Counted from the stretch's first letter, positions 45,420 through 58,326 are shown. The stretch: 64,000 nucleotides of DNA from Topomyia yanbarensis (GCF_030247195.1 NC_080671.1:62765089-62829088), one strand, 5' to 3'. Notes: a model not told the origin generated them from the letters alone. Numbers and translations are program-made.

Positions 45420-47423
45420 TCAATCTTCGTTCCACGAAAAGCGGACTCGAAGTCCAAAAGAAAGCTGGGGCTGTGATGTGTGTGTGCTACTGACCACTCT
45501 TTCGTAGAGGTGGAAAAGAAGTAAAGCTGAAGAAAGCTCTAAGCGCGGAATCGTTTGGCGTTGCTTCTTCTTTTTCAGGTTCTCGAGAGGAGCGACACGG
45601 GACTTCGATGCCAGTAGGTGTACAGCAACTGACCCGCTATTAGAGATACTTCTCACGTAGATGCAGGCCCCATATGCCTTCTCAGAGGCATCGCAGAACC
45701 CATGGAGCTGTATGTCGATGGTATCGGATCTGATTTCAACCCAGCGAGGTACAGACAATCCCTCAAGACCAGTCAAGTTTCGACGATATTCATGCCAGCG
45801 ATCCTGCATGCCTTCGGCGAGTGGTTCATCCCAACCACAGTCAAGTTTCCATAATTCTTGAATGAACATCTTGGCCTGTATGATCACGGGCCCTACCAGT
45901 CCGAGTGGATCGAAAAGTCGAGATACATCCGACAGAACGGTGCGTTTGGTGATGACCGCCGATGAGTTCCACTGCGGGGTGCTGAATTGGAATCGATCTG
46001 TACTGGGTTCCCACAGTAAACCTAGCGTTTTAACGGTGGATGTTGGGGAATCAAGCTGGAGAATAGTGCGATCATCTCTCAGATGTTCTGGTACCTCTAA
46101 CAGCCTCTCCCTGCAGTTGAAGTTCCACTTTCGTAACGAGAATCCCGCTGATTCCATTAGGCTGATCATTTCGTTGACAAACATTCTACTTTCCTCAGGT
46201 TCATCCACTCCGGACAACATATCGTCTACATAAAAATCCTGCCGGACCACCTTCGCAGCAATAGGGTGTGTCTGTTGACCCTCTTCTGCTAATGTCTGCA
46301 AACATTTTGTCGCCAAATAGGGCGCGGAAGCCGTGCCATACGTGACCGTAGTCAATTGGAAAATTTTGATGGGTTCTGCTGATGAATCTCGCCATGCGGT
46401 ACATTTTGCGATGTCCGCGACTAGTGCGTAACGGTGTAGACGGAATCTGAGAATAACATCCAAAAAATCGTCTTGTACGACAGGACCGACCATCAGAGCA
46501 TCGTTCAGAGAGTACCCTAAGCTAGTTCGACATGAAGCGTCAAACACTACGCGCAGCTTCGTGGTCGTGCTGTCAGGTTTCAAAACAGCGTGTGGCAGGT
46601 GGTAAACGGTGTCTGAAGTATCTTCGACGACTTCGCTCATATGACCAAGAGCTTGATACTCGTGTATAAATTCACTGTACTGCGCTTTCAACTCCGGGTT
46701 CGCTGCCAGACGTCGCTCTAAACTCATAAACCGCTTAACAGCTGTACCTTTAGAATCACCGAGCTGCTTGATGATCGATTGCTTTTTTGGAAGTGTGACT
46801 ACGAATCTTCCCGTCTCATCTCTGAATGTAGTCTCGTTGAAGATTTTCTCGCACGCCGACTCTTCCGTGGAATTCGTGTTGGTTGTTCGATAAGTTACTA
46901 ACTCCCAAAACTTGGCCAATTGATCTTGAATCTCGGCTGTTGAACAAACGTTGGTCGTCGAAATTGCACCGCTAGATGATGAACTGGGATCGCGATCGGA
47001 AACTATCCAGCCAAAAACAGTTTTCTGTTGCCTTGTATCTACCCTCTTCAAACAGGTCGACGTAATACTCCGCCCCGATAATCATGGCAATCGGACCGGA
47101 TTCATAAAACCAGGGATCAGCAAGAGCTGCTGCTTCTGGTAGACACAACTGCAATGGATTGAAGCTTGCTGTCGGTAACGCCAATGTTAGCTTCGGCAAA
47201 ACATGGAAACACATCTCCTCGGTATACTACGAAATCTCACTAGACCGTGCAGCAACTGCTGGACTGACGGATCTTGTTGACGATACACTCGACGAACCAA
47301 TGCCCTGAATGCACAAGAATACTGGCAATTCACGGAATTTAAAACTAGCCGTCATCAGGCAATGCTGTGAGCAAGAATCTAGCAAGGCTCGTGCAAGCAA
47401 CGAATTGCCGTGACGGTCCTTAA
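45420..47423 (-). pseudogene. pol: BEL/Pao pol relic: protease, RT and partial RNase H
   Basis: Read from 47423 downward: an aspartic protease region (DUF1758 type) with LLARALLDSCSQ near 47375, frameshifted near 47230 and continuing with IAMIIGAEYYVDLF. A second frameshift near 47050 leads into a 543-codon frame (47051-45420). That frame has the linker TVFGWIVSD, RT motif A (LVADIAK) and the FYVDD box, then the start of RNase H (GFCDASEKAYGACIY). About 15 residues directly after motif A are missing compared with the plus-strand element at the start of the window. An extra lysine-rich stretch (NLKKKKQRQ) sits in RNase H. Everything past mid-RNase H, including integrase, is absent and no LTR is seen. 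Dead copy of a different BEL lineage from the one at 1-3.7 kb. Confidence 0.9.
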
Positions 47424-47914
47424 GGTTCAAGTTACCTTTTTTAAGCATGTGTTAGAATTGAACGCTTGGTAGTGTGCGTAGGAAAATTTGTGTTCAGCTT
47501 TGCCACCGGATTATCCATATAAACCTTTTTAAAACTCTAAAAGAAGAATATCAGTCGATTTATTAGATCATCAGGATTCAATTCATGCAAAATACCTGCT
47601 GGAAAAACCATCGGCTTAGCTGGATGGTGCTTTTGAAAAAGTGGCTGTGGTTTTTTCATTGCGCAGTTGTGTTGCGTACCCCCGCTCGGTGTGGTAGTGT
47701 GACAAAAAATCACAGCCTCTTTTTCAAAAGCACCATCCAGCTAAGCCGATGGTTTTTCCAGCAGGTATTTTGCATGAATTGAATCCTGATGATCTAATAA
47801 ATCGACTGATATTCTTCTTTTAGAGTTTTGAAAAGGTTTAAATGGATAATTTGGTGGCAAAGCTGAACACAATTTTTCTTACGCATACTACCAAGCCTTG
47901 AGGTAACTTGAGCC
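47424..47914. mobile_element. TTAA-specific palindromic MITE inserted in the BEL gag-protease frame
   Basis: Inverted ends GGTTCAAGTTACC (47424-47436) and GGTAACTTGAGCC (47902-47914) are flanked by TTAA (47420-47423 and 47915-47918). Most of each arm pairs: for example TTTTTCAAAAGCACCATCC (about 47718) is the inverse of 47622-47640. The arms are about 200 bp around a short centre (about 47655-47695). Coding sequence on either side would rejoin in phase without the insert and one TTAA, which confirms the boundaries. Confidence 0.85.
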
Positions 47915-48507
47915 TTAACGGTCACAAGCGCCGTCGAGAGACCAATATTGTGTGTAGGTGCGTTGGGGAGTGCTATGCATGTTTGGCTGTGTTGGTGTTG
48001 GACGGTGATGTGGTTGTGTTATGCGAGTTGGCGGTGTTCGTCTGTGCATTGGTCGGATGAGTGTGTATTTGTTGGTTCGGACTGTGTTGCTTGGTTTGTG
48101 GCTGTCGTGGCTGCTGGGGTACTGTCTGAGGTCTTGACTGCGGAAATGAAACGGAGGATCCTGCCTGCGGTGTTTCAGTATGCAGCATCGAGTGGTGACG
48201 CTGATGACAGTGATGACAGGCTCCTCTCTCGCAGGTTCTTGCAACGTGTCCTGGACGCAGACAGTTGCGACAAAGCTTACTCCTCATAACAGCGCTGATG
48301 CGATCTGGAACAGACTGCTTCTGAAACTTCGCACACTGAAACACTGAATGCCACGATTCGCCACAGAATGCACACTTCCCAGATGTTTTCACAAGCGTGT
48401 GACAGACTACTACCTTCTGGGAACGTGGATCGCTGTTCATCTTGGATGGGATGGAAATGGATTGCAGAACGGAGCACTGACTACGCAGAAATCCCATCAA
48501 ATCTCGA
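47915..48507 (-). pseudogene. gag: BEL/Pao gag C-terminal relic with zinc knuckles
   Basis: A 175-codon minus-strand frame (48500-47973) contains two or three Cys/His clusters: CAFCGESWHSVFQC, CRNCLRPGHVARTC and CHHCHQRHHSMLH. A Gln/Pro/Thr/Asn-rich linker follows. This is the usual end of BEL Gag, just before the protease. The frame shifts near 47970 and the coding sense continues to the TTAA site at 47918. Upstream Gag is cut off at about 48507 by the large palindrome. Same element as the pol relic at 45.4-47.4 kb. Confidence 0.85.
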
Positions 48508-50036
48508 AAATTTTGTCATTTTTCAAAAAAATAAAAATTTATTATAAAAATTTAAATTGCGAAAAAACCCATTTTTTTAAATTTTTTATATTTTGTTACC
48601 AAGAACCTAAAGAGAAAAGAAACATTTTGAATGTGATTGCATGATGGAGAAAAAATCTGTAAAAATTTTTTTCTAACAGTAACTTCGCACATGTTTTTAA
48701 ATTTCATACTTATTGACATATAAAATTGTAATTTTATTACAGAATATAATTCTAAGCACCATATTAAATCAAAATGCATTTAGTAAAAATCTTCCAAAAT
48801 GCGATAGATTTCGAGATATTTGAAATTTTGCTCCTTCAAAAAAAATTAATTCGTGTAATTATGCTCTTTTTAAAAGTTATTCGCGTTACCCCATCATAAA
48901 ATGTCAAAAATTTAATGTTTCTCGTTTTAAAGACGTAAAAGCAACTTTTTTAGTGTATTTGGATCATGGAGAAGCTTTCAATAAAAAAGTTTTCCTAACA
49001 ACAACTTTTGACATATTTTTATAATTCTTACTATTTGCAGTCAAAAATACAATTTTCTTTTTGAATATGATTCTAAACGCCATTTTAAATCGAAATGCTC
49101 TTAACAAAAATTTTCTAAAATGTAGTAGTTCTCGAGATATTTTAACTTTTGTTTTAGCAACACAATTATTTTGTTTTATTACGACCTTTTCATAAATTAG
49201 TCGCGCTTCTCCATCAGCAATAATAGGTTTTTCAAAAGGTCCGTAAACTTTCCTGCAACTTTCTCTTTGACATCAAGGCGATATTGTGAAACATTTTAAA
49301 GTTACATGAAAACAACCAACATATGATTCAGATATATAGTTTAATCAACAGACCCTATGGTTGAAATATATTTTGGTTGCTTTCATGTAACTTTCAAATG
49401 GTTTACAATCTCGAGAACTGCTACATTTTAAAAAAAATTTGTTAAGAGCATTTCGATTTAAAATGGCGTTTGGAATCATATTCAAAAAGAAAGTTGTATT
49501 TTTGACTGCAAATAGTAAGAATTATAAAAATATGTCAAAAGTTGTTGTTAGGAAAACTTTTTTATTAAAAGTTTCTCCATGATCCAAATACACTAAAAAA
49601 GTTGCTTTTACGTCTTTAAAACGATTAACATTAAATTTTTCACATTTTATGATGGGGTAACGCGAATAAATTTCAAAAAGAGCATAGTATACACGAATTA
49701 ATTGTTTTGAAGGAGCAAAATTTCAAATATCTCGAAAACTCGCATTTTGGAAGATTTTTGTTAAATGCATTTTGATTTTAAATGGTGCTTAGAATTATAT
49801 TCTGTAATAAAATTACAATTTTGTATGTCAATTAGTATGAAATTTAAAAACATGTACGAAGTTATTGTTAGAAAAACTTTTTTACCGATTTTTTCTCCAT
49901 CATGCAATCACATTCAAAATGTTTCTTTTCTCTTTAGGTTTTTGGTAACAAAATTTAAAAAATGGGTTTTTTCGCCATTTAAATTATCATAATTTTTTGT
50001 TTTTTTTTTTGAAAAATAACACAACATTTTTTTCAG
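48508..50036. mobile_element. Giant fold-back element, about 1.5 kb
   Basis: The left arm (48508 to about 49319) and right arm (about 49371-50036) are inverse copies with some divergence and an extra ~130 bp in the left arm. The loop is only about 50 bp. As a check, both arms encode the same peptide in mirror orientation (SPSCNHIQNVSFLFRFLVTK at 48552-48779 minus and 49765-49992 plus), and ATTTCGATTTAAAATGGCG near 49447 is inverse to 49079-49098. No transposase and no clear target duplication. The AT-rich peptides are shadows, not genes. Confidence 0.85.
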
Positions 50037-51090
50037 TGTATATTTTTGACAGACAGAAGTATTCATTCCCTGTAACTTGTTCTCAGAGAGTTTTGCTGTA
50101 TAAAATACAGTAATCGAACAAAAAAATTTTGAAATTCATACACTTAGAAACGTTTACGCCCTTTTGAAAAATTGCTCTTGTATCAAAATATTTCAATTGC
50201 CAGAGAATATCATGGAGATTCATACAGTGAACACACTTGCAAAGTTTCGTTCGAATCGACGATGGTCATATTTTGCGGTCGGCCGGTTTCTCATGGAATC
50301 CCTCTATAATTTTAAAATGCAAAATAATTTTTTGTCTTGTATTATCTTGTCAAACATATACAACATCTAAGATTCTCTAGGCATTCCAGGCGCAGACTAG
50401 CGATGCTAAAGCGCAATTTATGTGGAACTGAAGACCACTTTAAAGAAAAATTCGCGAGGGATATCGAGGGAAAAAATATTTGGAACCAAATTCAATAATT
50501 TTAGTTAAATTCTCCGAATAAATATACAAACATACTGTACGCCATATTTCTGTACGCCATATTCCCCAAAACCGGAAAATTATCATTCATTACACAGCTA
50601 GTAGTAACGTTGTCTGATAAAAATACTAATATTGGTAACTACAGTTCAAAAAACAAAAAAATTCTGACTAGCAATCAAATATCAATATTATTCAACTTAT
50701 CGGTAAATAGCGATCCACCCTATTCATTCTTCTATATAATAAAAAAATCCGTTCATTATTGGTGAAATCAAGTTTGGAATAATACAACAAACATCCATAA
50801 CCATCTTAACGAGAGATAAAAACATACTTTTGCCGAAATATTCTTTTGTATTATTGGCCTATGGGGGAACCACTGTGCATTGCTTCGAAAAACTATAAAA
50901 CATTAACAATAAAGCAATAAAAATCAGCAAAAATAAGAACGATTTTTTGTTCCGTTTCAAAATTAAATTAAATTAATTATATAATCGATTAAAAACGATT
51001 ATATAATACTAATTGTTACTACCGTAGTAAAACAACCAGTATTTAAACTGGTATTGTCACGAATCACATTTCCACTGACAGCACGAAACA
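50037..51090. other. AT-rich stretch without features
   Basis: No gene and no continuation of the interrupted BEL gag is visible, so that element ends at the palindrome. Confidence 0.4.
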
Positions 51091-51094
51091 CTAA

Positions 51095-51304
51095 CGGCAA
51101 CCGTACACTGGGGTACAAATGTACCCCACGCCAACTTTGACACCTGCTTCCACGAAGACTATAAGCAAACTGGCTATACCATCTTTTCCTACTGTTATTA
51201 GGAACTCTAAATTAAATTATGGTTCGTAAATGCCGAATTCTCGTTTTTACACGGTCCCATAGAAGGCGTGGGGTACATTTGTACCCCAGTGCAACGTTCT
51301 AGGG
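51095..51304. mobile_element. TTAA-type MITE with palindromic ends
   Basis: 27-bp exact inverted repeats at 51106-51132 and 51265-51291 (key phrase GGGGTACAAATGTACCCC, itself nearly palindromic). The right side is bounded by TTAA (51305-51308); the left side has CTAA (51091-51094), probably a mutated TTAA. 210 bp, non-coding. Confidence 0.65.
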
Positions 51305-51515
51305 TTAATTGAACACTTGTTATTTACCAACACGAAAGTGGGAAAATGGTCTAAATGGTGCCTTCGTAGGATTTTTTAACGTAACATGTACGTTCGCCTG
51401 ATACTGTGTGTTCCCTAAATTAAACTCCCGAAAATGAAATATCTGTTTTGAACAACTCATTGAAAAAATACTCAAAAATAGACATCAAAATATTGAAGAA
51501 AAAAAACCTCTAGAT

Positions 51516-51708
51516 CAGTGGTTCTCAACCTGAATTCGTTGCTGAGGGTCCGGAGAAAAATATATTTCTGAATGGATTGCAATTTCAACTGTGAAACTGA
51601 AAATAACATATTGATAGCATACAAAATCTATGTTTATCCGTGGGGGTCCACAGCATCCAAGGGTGATTTCTAAGAGGTCCGTGATACGAAAAAGGTTGAG
51701 AACCACTG
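51516..51708. mobile_element. hAT MITE, 193 bp
   Basis: Ends CAGTGGTTCTCAACCT (51516-51531) and AGGTTGAGAACCACTG (51693-51708) are exact inverses. CTCTAGAT flanks both (51508-51515 and 51709-51716), an 8-bp duplication. The CAGTGGTTCTCAACCT terminus is a widespread hAT signature. Confidence 0.92.
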
Positions 51709-51716
51709 CTCTAGAT

Positions 51717-54700
51717 CACCCAAGAGAACGTTTTAAAGTTATACTCAGATGAAAGAGAAGCATCTAAGCTTATAATAAGCGAGTACTTCAGCGATATTTA
51801 TTTTTTGTGATAGTATTTTGTACCAGAGACACCATGTGATGCGTCAGTAACTTTAAAAATTTTGATTTGTCCGATGAAAAGGATCCCAGAACATTAGGAG
51901 CCAAAATGTCATCACATATGATTTCATTCCTCTTGAATCGATAAATTATAATTGTTGTGTTTTGAAATGTCGCATAACACAAATATTACCTTTTTGTAGG
52001 ATTCCGGAATATTCAGAACCGGGTTTGATGAGTGTCCGATTGTTCTTAAATAAAATTTCATTTCACCAGAATCAGAGAGTTTTTGTTTCTAGTACACTGT
52101 GTCAGGAACTTTAAACAATATTTTTCGGCCTAGAAAAAAAGATTTCAAAATATTCAGAATTGGTTTTGAAATATCCACATGTCTACTGTTCCTTCATGTC
52201 CTGCTTGGTAACAAATTGTTACAAATAATCTTCAGAATTTAATAATATTTGCAAGCTCTGAGACCGCTCGTAAAGTACGCTAATGTGTACGGATAACTTC
52301 AACTGTAACCACAGAATCCTTTGGATAAGTTGAAAAGTGTCCACCATATCCAAATTACTCTCAGCGACCGCGACAAAATCCCTGCACGCAGCGATCGGTA
52401 AAAAATTGCTGCAATTTCGCAAAAGCCGACGTGAAAAGCCGCGTCAGTGGGGGCGCCCACATCTGTCGCCATAAACAGAGTGGTTAGTTGCACCGCAAAA
52501 TTTTCGCAGTCGCTGCGACAAAATCGCGTCAGCGTGGCTGATAAAAAATAAAGAAGAGTTCAATTCTGTCATTGTTGTACAATAATCCTTGGTTTGCCGC
52601 TTTCAAGATGGGTCGCTGGTCTCATGTTAGAGCTTCCACCAGCGAGGATTCTCGATGTCAGCACTAGTCCTGCAATTATCCTGTAGACTACGACTCGGTT
52701 GCGAAGGCCGTTGAAACAGAAGGTGAACTTTTCTCAAAAGGTTTGTAGTACGAAAACATCGCATTTTCTGTTAAATATTCAAATCACTATTCAGATCAAA
52801 ATCCATAACTGAAAGTTTCAAAGAATCCAAGCTACGTAAGCTGCGCGTGTTCCCTCGGCGGGACGAGCACGACATAACAAGTCGAAGGCAAAATCGAGCG
52901 TTCAGGCATGCTAAACTAATGGATTTTACCTTTGTCCTTTGCAGGCAGCCAGCAGAACTGACGGAAGCCTGGCACGAGTTGGGGAGGGGAAGAAAGTGCT
53001 TGGGTTGGCGTGTGATGCCTGCACGGCAGATAGGCCTGCGGACATGGTTGATGGGAATCACATGGTTATAGGCGCACAAAGAGATGATATTCATAGAAGC
53101 ACATCAAACAGGGTTTTAATTTAATCCGATTCTCTGTGATTGCGAGCGGAGGCCTGCAGAGGTTCTATTTACATCTGTGTGCGGCAGCAGCGTTGTAATG
53201 CATTACTCTCTTGTGGTATCAACCGGAGCCCATTGATGTTTATGTATAGATTTTTTTTTGCAACTGTGCCACTCAAGCTAATAATTACGTTCTATGGATT
53301 CCACAAGCAGGTCTCTTGGTTAAATGTAGGCTTTTGTTTAGAGCCTACAGGAAGAGAAAATAACCTTTATAACTACAATTACCTAAGGCTGTCCCAGAAG
53401 CTTTTTTGTTACATAATTGGATGATAAAGCAAAATACTGATTCTGTAACGTATTGGTCTGTATCATGGATTCAATCGATGACTGTTTCCATTGCAAACCT
53501 GCACCGACTGCCTGCCCTTTGAAAGTTAATCGATAATTCGAGTCTAGTGTAGAGCGAATATAAAATCTTTTTGAATTCAATCTTTGCTTCAAGTATTGGA
53601 TGTAGTCTAATTTAGAGATATGTGTGATTTTGGAAATGTTTCAGATTGCAGAGGTATAAATATGTAATAAAATAATCACCGAACTCTCTATATTTTCTGT
53701 TTGTTTAACACACTTCAATCTAATAATTTATCCATCGTTAGTAATATGCAATGACGTCTTCCATTCGCTTACAAGTGCAGCAAAATCGATTCTGCGCGAG
53801 AAATTGCGAAAGATTGCTAGATGATGCACCTAGCAGCCGTAACTGTAGCGCTGACAGAAAAAAAATCGCTTACACAATCAAGATTTAATATAAATTTCAA
53901 TTATGCCCAGACTCGATGGATTCAATTTAAAACTTGCAGTCTTCTTCTGCGCCATCATCACGCTGCTTCTTTGTAGCATCCAGCGCAAGTCGGTCCGTCA
54001 GTAGGTATGTACATAAAAACTGTGCTTGAAAAATGCGGAAAAAATACGAAAGAAAAAAACACTCCACAAAACAACAGCGCCCTTGCAAAATCCGATTACG
54101 CCCTGCTGATGCCACTTCACTCTGCATAGGACCCAGGGAAATTGATTCCATATTCAAATTTTTTTTATTAACAAGTGATTTTGTCACTGTTCTTATGTGC
54201 GGAAGAAACTTCTCAACGCGAATGCTGGCGGGGGAGAACAGCAGATGAAAGCGAAAAAACAAATGTAATCATTATGGGAATGATAATTGGAAAAGTTTGA
54301 CTTCTGGCTTTTTGTCGTCCAGTCTGGTGATCCGGTCAGTAAACGAAATGAATTTGGGACACACCGCGTGCTCATCCAATCTCAGCACTAGCCGGTCCCA
54401 CCTTAGTCCCATCAGGTGTTGAGCGATCGAAAATCCGATAAAAACAAGTCAATTGTAAATTGTAATGAGGCGGCGGTCGTTCTGCTGCCCTTTTGTGAAG
54501 CAAACAACCACGATGGCAAAGCGCAGCACCGCTTCCATCCGAGGGGCATCCGGAACATTGTTGGTCGCGATGAAAGACCCATTCTGCACTCACGCTGCCG
54601 CGGCGGCCGGTGACTTTTGGCTCGATTGAGCAGTCAGTAATGGTGGTGGGTCCCCGGGGCGTTGTAAAGCGATTGTTGTTCTAGATATTAATATTATTGC

Positions 54701-55712
54701 TCCCAATTCCCTAATCTATGCTAATTTGCCATGTATAACCATAAACCATTACGATAATGAATAAAATGATGACGGTGGTCACAAATTCTGGTGCGCTTGG
54801 TTCCACCGAAACCACTGCCATCCAGTGGAACTGCTCTACACTTTGTAAAGGGTCCTGCCGTTTCTCTCCTTCCATTTTTAATGCACTTCAGTCCATTGTT
54901 CAGCTCCCAAATCGTTGGCCATTGTGTCCGCCAGGACCGAATCTTAATTATCGTTATTAAGGCACCGATAATAACAGACAATGGGTGTATCATGTTTTCG
55001 AGATGTAATAGATTATCGATACTTGCGTAATACTGTTTTTAATTGATGGTTTGTTCGATTTCGATAGAGCTTTGAAGTGAATGGCGAGCGCATCGATCGC
55101 GTTTCATACTTCAGATATCGAACATTTAGGTAGCATTCGTTAATTGTAGCCTAGTCGATAGCCTGTTGTTTATTGTGTATCGTGAAATGATGGATAATAG
55201 TGGGACACACCTAGAAAAATAAGTTTTACTTATGATGTAAACAATGGTGTGCTGTATTTATCTTTAACAATTGATTGGATAATCTGGGAAAATTTTGGAC
55301 GACACTTATTTGCACATACTCTACATCCTAAATTCGTATGATTTGCGACGCTCCATTTCATATTTTTGTACAAATGTGTTATAATGAAGACATCTTTCTA
55401 TAAGATCACCTGACATAGGATGTTATTGTTTTAGTACCTGACTCACTAAAGGTCTGGGTAGTATTTCAACTACCAGATGATATTTAAACGCAATGCAAAC
55501 AAAATACCAAGCGCTTCCACCAAACATACCTTCAAAGTAATTGTATGGTGGTTGTGGCTAATATATCTAGACTAAGCTGACCAACTGTGGGCTAGGAAAA
55601 ATCCGTACACATTTTATCTCAAAATTTAGAACACTAAAGTTATTTAGACTGTTTAGTATTTCTCTTGTTTACTATATTTTACTACAGGTAAAGGGATTTT
55701 AACAATGGTTTT
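51717..55712. other. Unassigned stretch
   Basis: About 4 kb without a recognisable gene. Parts near 52.8-53.1, 53.9-54.3 and 54.4-54.9 kb are less AT-rich and have overlapping 60-110 aa frames on both strands, none with a motif. Single-copy host DNA is possible. Confidence 0.35.
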
Positions 55713-55870
55713 AGGGGTTGGCACAGCATAGTTGGTAAATCGATTGGTTCAATTGCAAACCCCGCACACAGGGTTAGAGTTTTTTCAAAAGAGATTTTTC
55801 TACCACGAAAAAAAGAAGCAGATGATTCTAATTTTAAAACCTCTATAATTGAAATATTTTCTGAATTCAA
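55713..55870 (+). mobile_element. tRNA-derived SINE, copy 2
   Basis: Same family as 37096-37255: GGGGTTGG start, box A CAGCATAGTTGG (about 55723-55734), box B GGTTCAATTGC (about 55746-55756), then the shared CCCGCACACAGGGTTAGAG phrase and an A/T-rich end. No clear target duplication. Confidence 0.7.
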
Positions 55871-56877
55871 TGTAATTGATGGAGCACAGAAATTATATAT
55901 CAGAGTTCCTGTGTTAGTGTCCTGATTGGTTTCCTCCATGTACATTTGTTATTTAAGGGGTCTTGCACTCGCGAGGCATTGATAACTGAAAAGCGTGGTT
56001 TGTAGATTTATTCTGTCGTGCTTTGTATTGTTGGTCCAGGTAGGAAGGACGCAATCTTACCGCGTAACCACTATTGAAATATCTAGGAATAATTAGTTAT
56101 TTTTCATGTGTCCTTTGTAATGATTCCACTTTGCTGTACAGCGACATTTTTAAAGACCGTATCGCAAGTTCATATCGTGCAGTCGAATCTCACTTTTGCC
56201 AATATCCATAAACACGAGGATATTGAATTTGATTTTAATGCGTCACGATCAGCGATTTGTAGGTTGTTCTGCTAAATGATTTTATTTGCCTGGCGGAATC
56301 TATCGAAAATTGTCATTATTGGATGTCTGATATGATAGCATCTGATAGAGGTGACTTTAGCAAGGCTAAGCCATGAAACCTGTATGTAAATATTCCAAAA
56401 ATTGGACTAATACGAAATCACTCGAAGTCACGTTCTTTGGCCAGAGTTCCTCTTTTGTTTTTCATATTCACACATTTCGTCACTAAACGATCACTTCGGC
56501 AAGAATTAAAGTATTACAGCGATTATTGTTCAGATTGGCACTTCCTGACAGATTCTACAATACAGTAATTCCTCCAAAATTGACCCAAAAATCTTTAAAA
56601 TCGCGAAAGACCGATGAAACATTAGACTTTTTACCAGAATAGGTTCTGAACACTTTGCACGGCAAAGTAAAGCATTTTGATTCAAGCGCAATACCTTAAA
56701 AGGGTCTAATAATTTTTACAGGGTTTACAAAAAAAATGGCTCGAGATCTGTACTTTGTGCAGCAAAACACTCCGAGAAAAAATTGCAGGGAATAATCTCT
56801 CCTTCGCAAAAAAAACAAACACTGAATAAAAAGTTTATCAAAAAGTTTATAACTTTATCAAAAGTTAATACTACAAA
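55871..56877. other. Unassigned stretch
   Basis: AT-rich and without a gene. Nothing recognised. Confidence 0.4.
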
Positions 56878-57030
56878 AAAACTCATTTTTTGAAAACTTT
56901 TATTTTTTTGTCAACGAAAGTCTAAAGAGAATGGAAACATTTGTTGTGGTTGCATCGTGGAGAAGTAATTGATAAAAATGTTTTTGTTGTAACAGAATGC
57001 GATTCTTATAGATATTATAAATTTTGTTTT
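56878..57030. repeat. Single-arm relative of the giant fold-back element
   Basis: Shares with 48555-48690 the order TTTTTTGAAAA, TCTAAAGAGAA, GAAACATTT, TTGCAT(G/C)(A/G)TGGAGAA and TAAAAAT...TAACAG. It is clearly diverged and has no partner arm, so it is an independent half copy. Confidence 0.55.
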
Positions 57031-57318
57031 CTTTTTTTTCTTTCTTTCTTTTTCGAGAGTTTTGCTACCGTAACTGTAGAGCTGAGTTCACGGAAGGGCT
57101 CCCCATCAGAATCACTCATTACTGCTTAAGTCCAATTGCAACAGGCCACGATTCTGATTGTGATATTAGTTGTGCGGGCGTATGAGCTTTTCGTTCGCGT
57201 GGGAATCAGCGTTTATTGGTGTGTTCTTGAAACCGCGTTAATGGGATTGGAAGTGCTGTAGGGGTCACTAGATCATTGGGGCGTTTTTGTGTTAGCGAAA
57301 TCTTGGGCGTAATTGTGC

Positions 57319-57645
57319 GTGGATGATCGCGATTGTATGTTCGTGTTTGTGTAGCATAGCGAAGGGCTCGGGCGTTTGTATGTTATTGTGTTCGATTACA
57401 TGGGCGTTTGTTTGTCGCGTAGACTTTTGTATGTTGCGTGTGCTAGCATGTCACTTCGCATGCATAAATTCGATTTTAAAACCGGGTGTCCATTTCATAT
57501 TCGCGTGTGTTCTTGGATGATCGCACGGACCGTGAATCTAATACTTAATTTTCAGTATATGGTTCAGATGCTAGAAGAAAGTGAAATCTCTATCACTATC
57601 AACTCTATCACTAGAGTTCCCGGTCATGTCGCCATTGAACGTATT
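57319..57645. repeat. Unclassified dispersed repeat, unit A
   Basis: Shares with 58327-58575 the order GGATGATCGCGA, GCGTTTGTATGTTA, GTGTGCTAGC, GCATAAATTCGAT, ATTCGCGTGTGTTCTTG, GGACC(G/C)TGAAT, CTAGAAGA and CACTAGAGTT(C/T)CCGG. GT-rich top strand. No gene. Confidence 0.7.
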
Positions 57646-58326
57646 GTCTAGTAGATATTCTGATTGGTCCAGCTGAGGGCATGGGACCTAGGCTGCTAGG
57701 ACCAAGAGGAAGAACTTCCGAACGTAATTAATTCATGATCGCAAGATCACGAGCGTGTGAAGGATCATTCTTGAGACCGTGTTCACGTTCACCGGAGTGC
57801 AGGCATGCAAAAGAACGGTGCTGCACCGTGTACTATTCGTGTGCACTGGTTCATAATGTATCAGAGCTAAGTTCATTGAGCTAGCAAGTAGCACGAGCAC
57901 CGCTGCTCCAAGCTATAACAAAGTAGAAAAAATACAACGCGTTGGTGTGAGTAACAATGTTTGTATCGTTTTTTTTTGCAGAAACTTGTCGCACATTTAC
58001 CAACATATATTTTTCACTTTGTCATATTCTTTCGTTTAATGGCTTACTCTTGTGCACCGTTCTAGCTCATCGGGAAGGCTTACCGTGCTAGTTCTTTGAG
58101 CAAAATCGTGCCAGCTTACCGAGCTAGCTCATCGTGCTAACCCGTTGTGCTAGCTCTTCGAATCCTACAGCTCGAGCACGACGGATACCTAGCACGAGCG
58201 TTGTCAGTGTTTATTGCATTTGGTTCGTTCAAAGTGGCCGCTCAGCTCGTTTTAGGCTCTCGTGCTGTGTTTCATGCATCCCTGCCGGAGTGTTATCCTG
58301 TTACCAAGATCGTAAGCTTAGGTATG
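57646..58326. other. Spacer between the two repeat units, with CGTGCTAGCTC phrases
   Basis: Between 58070 and 58200 the phrase CGTGCTAGCTC/CGAGCTAGCTC recurs at irregular spacing of about 15-25 bp, giving a degenerate minisatellite-like patch. No gene is seen. Confidence 0.4.

Noticed and set aside
48552..49992. Two matching 75-aa proteins on opposite strands
   Set aside because: They are mirror translations of the AT-rich palindrome arms, useful only as evidence for the inverted repeat.
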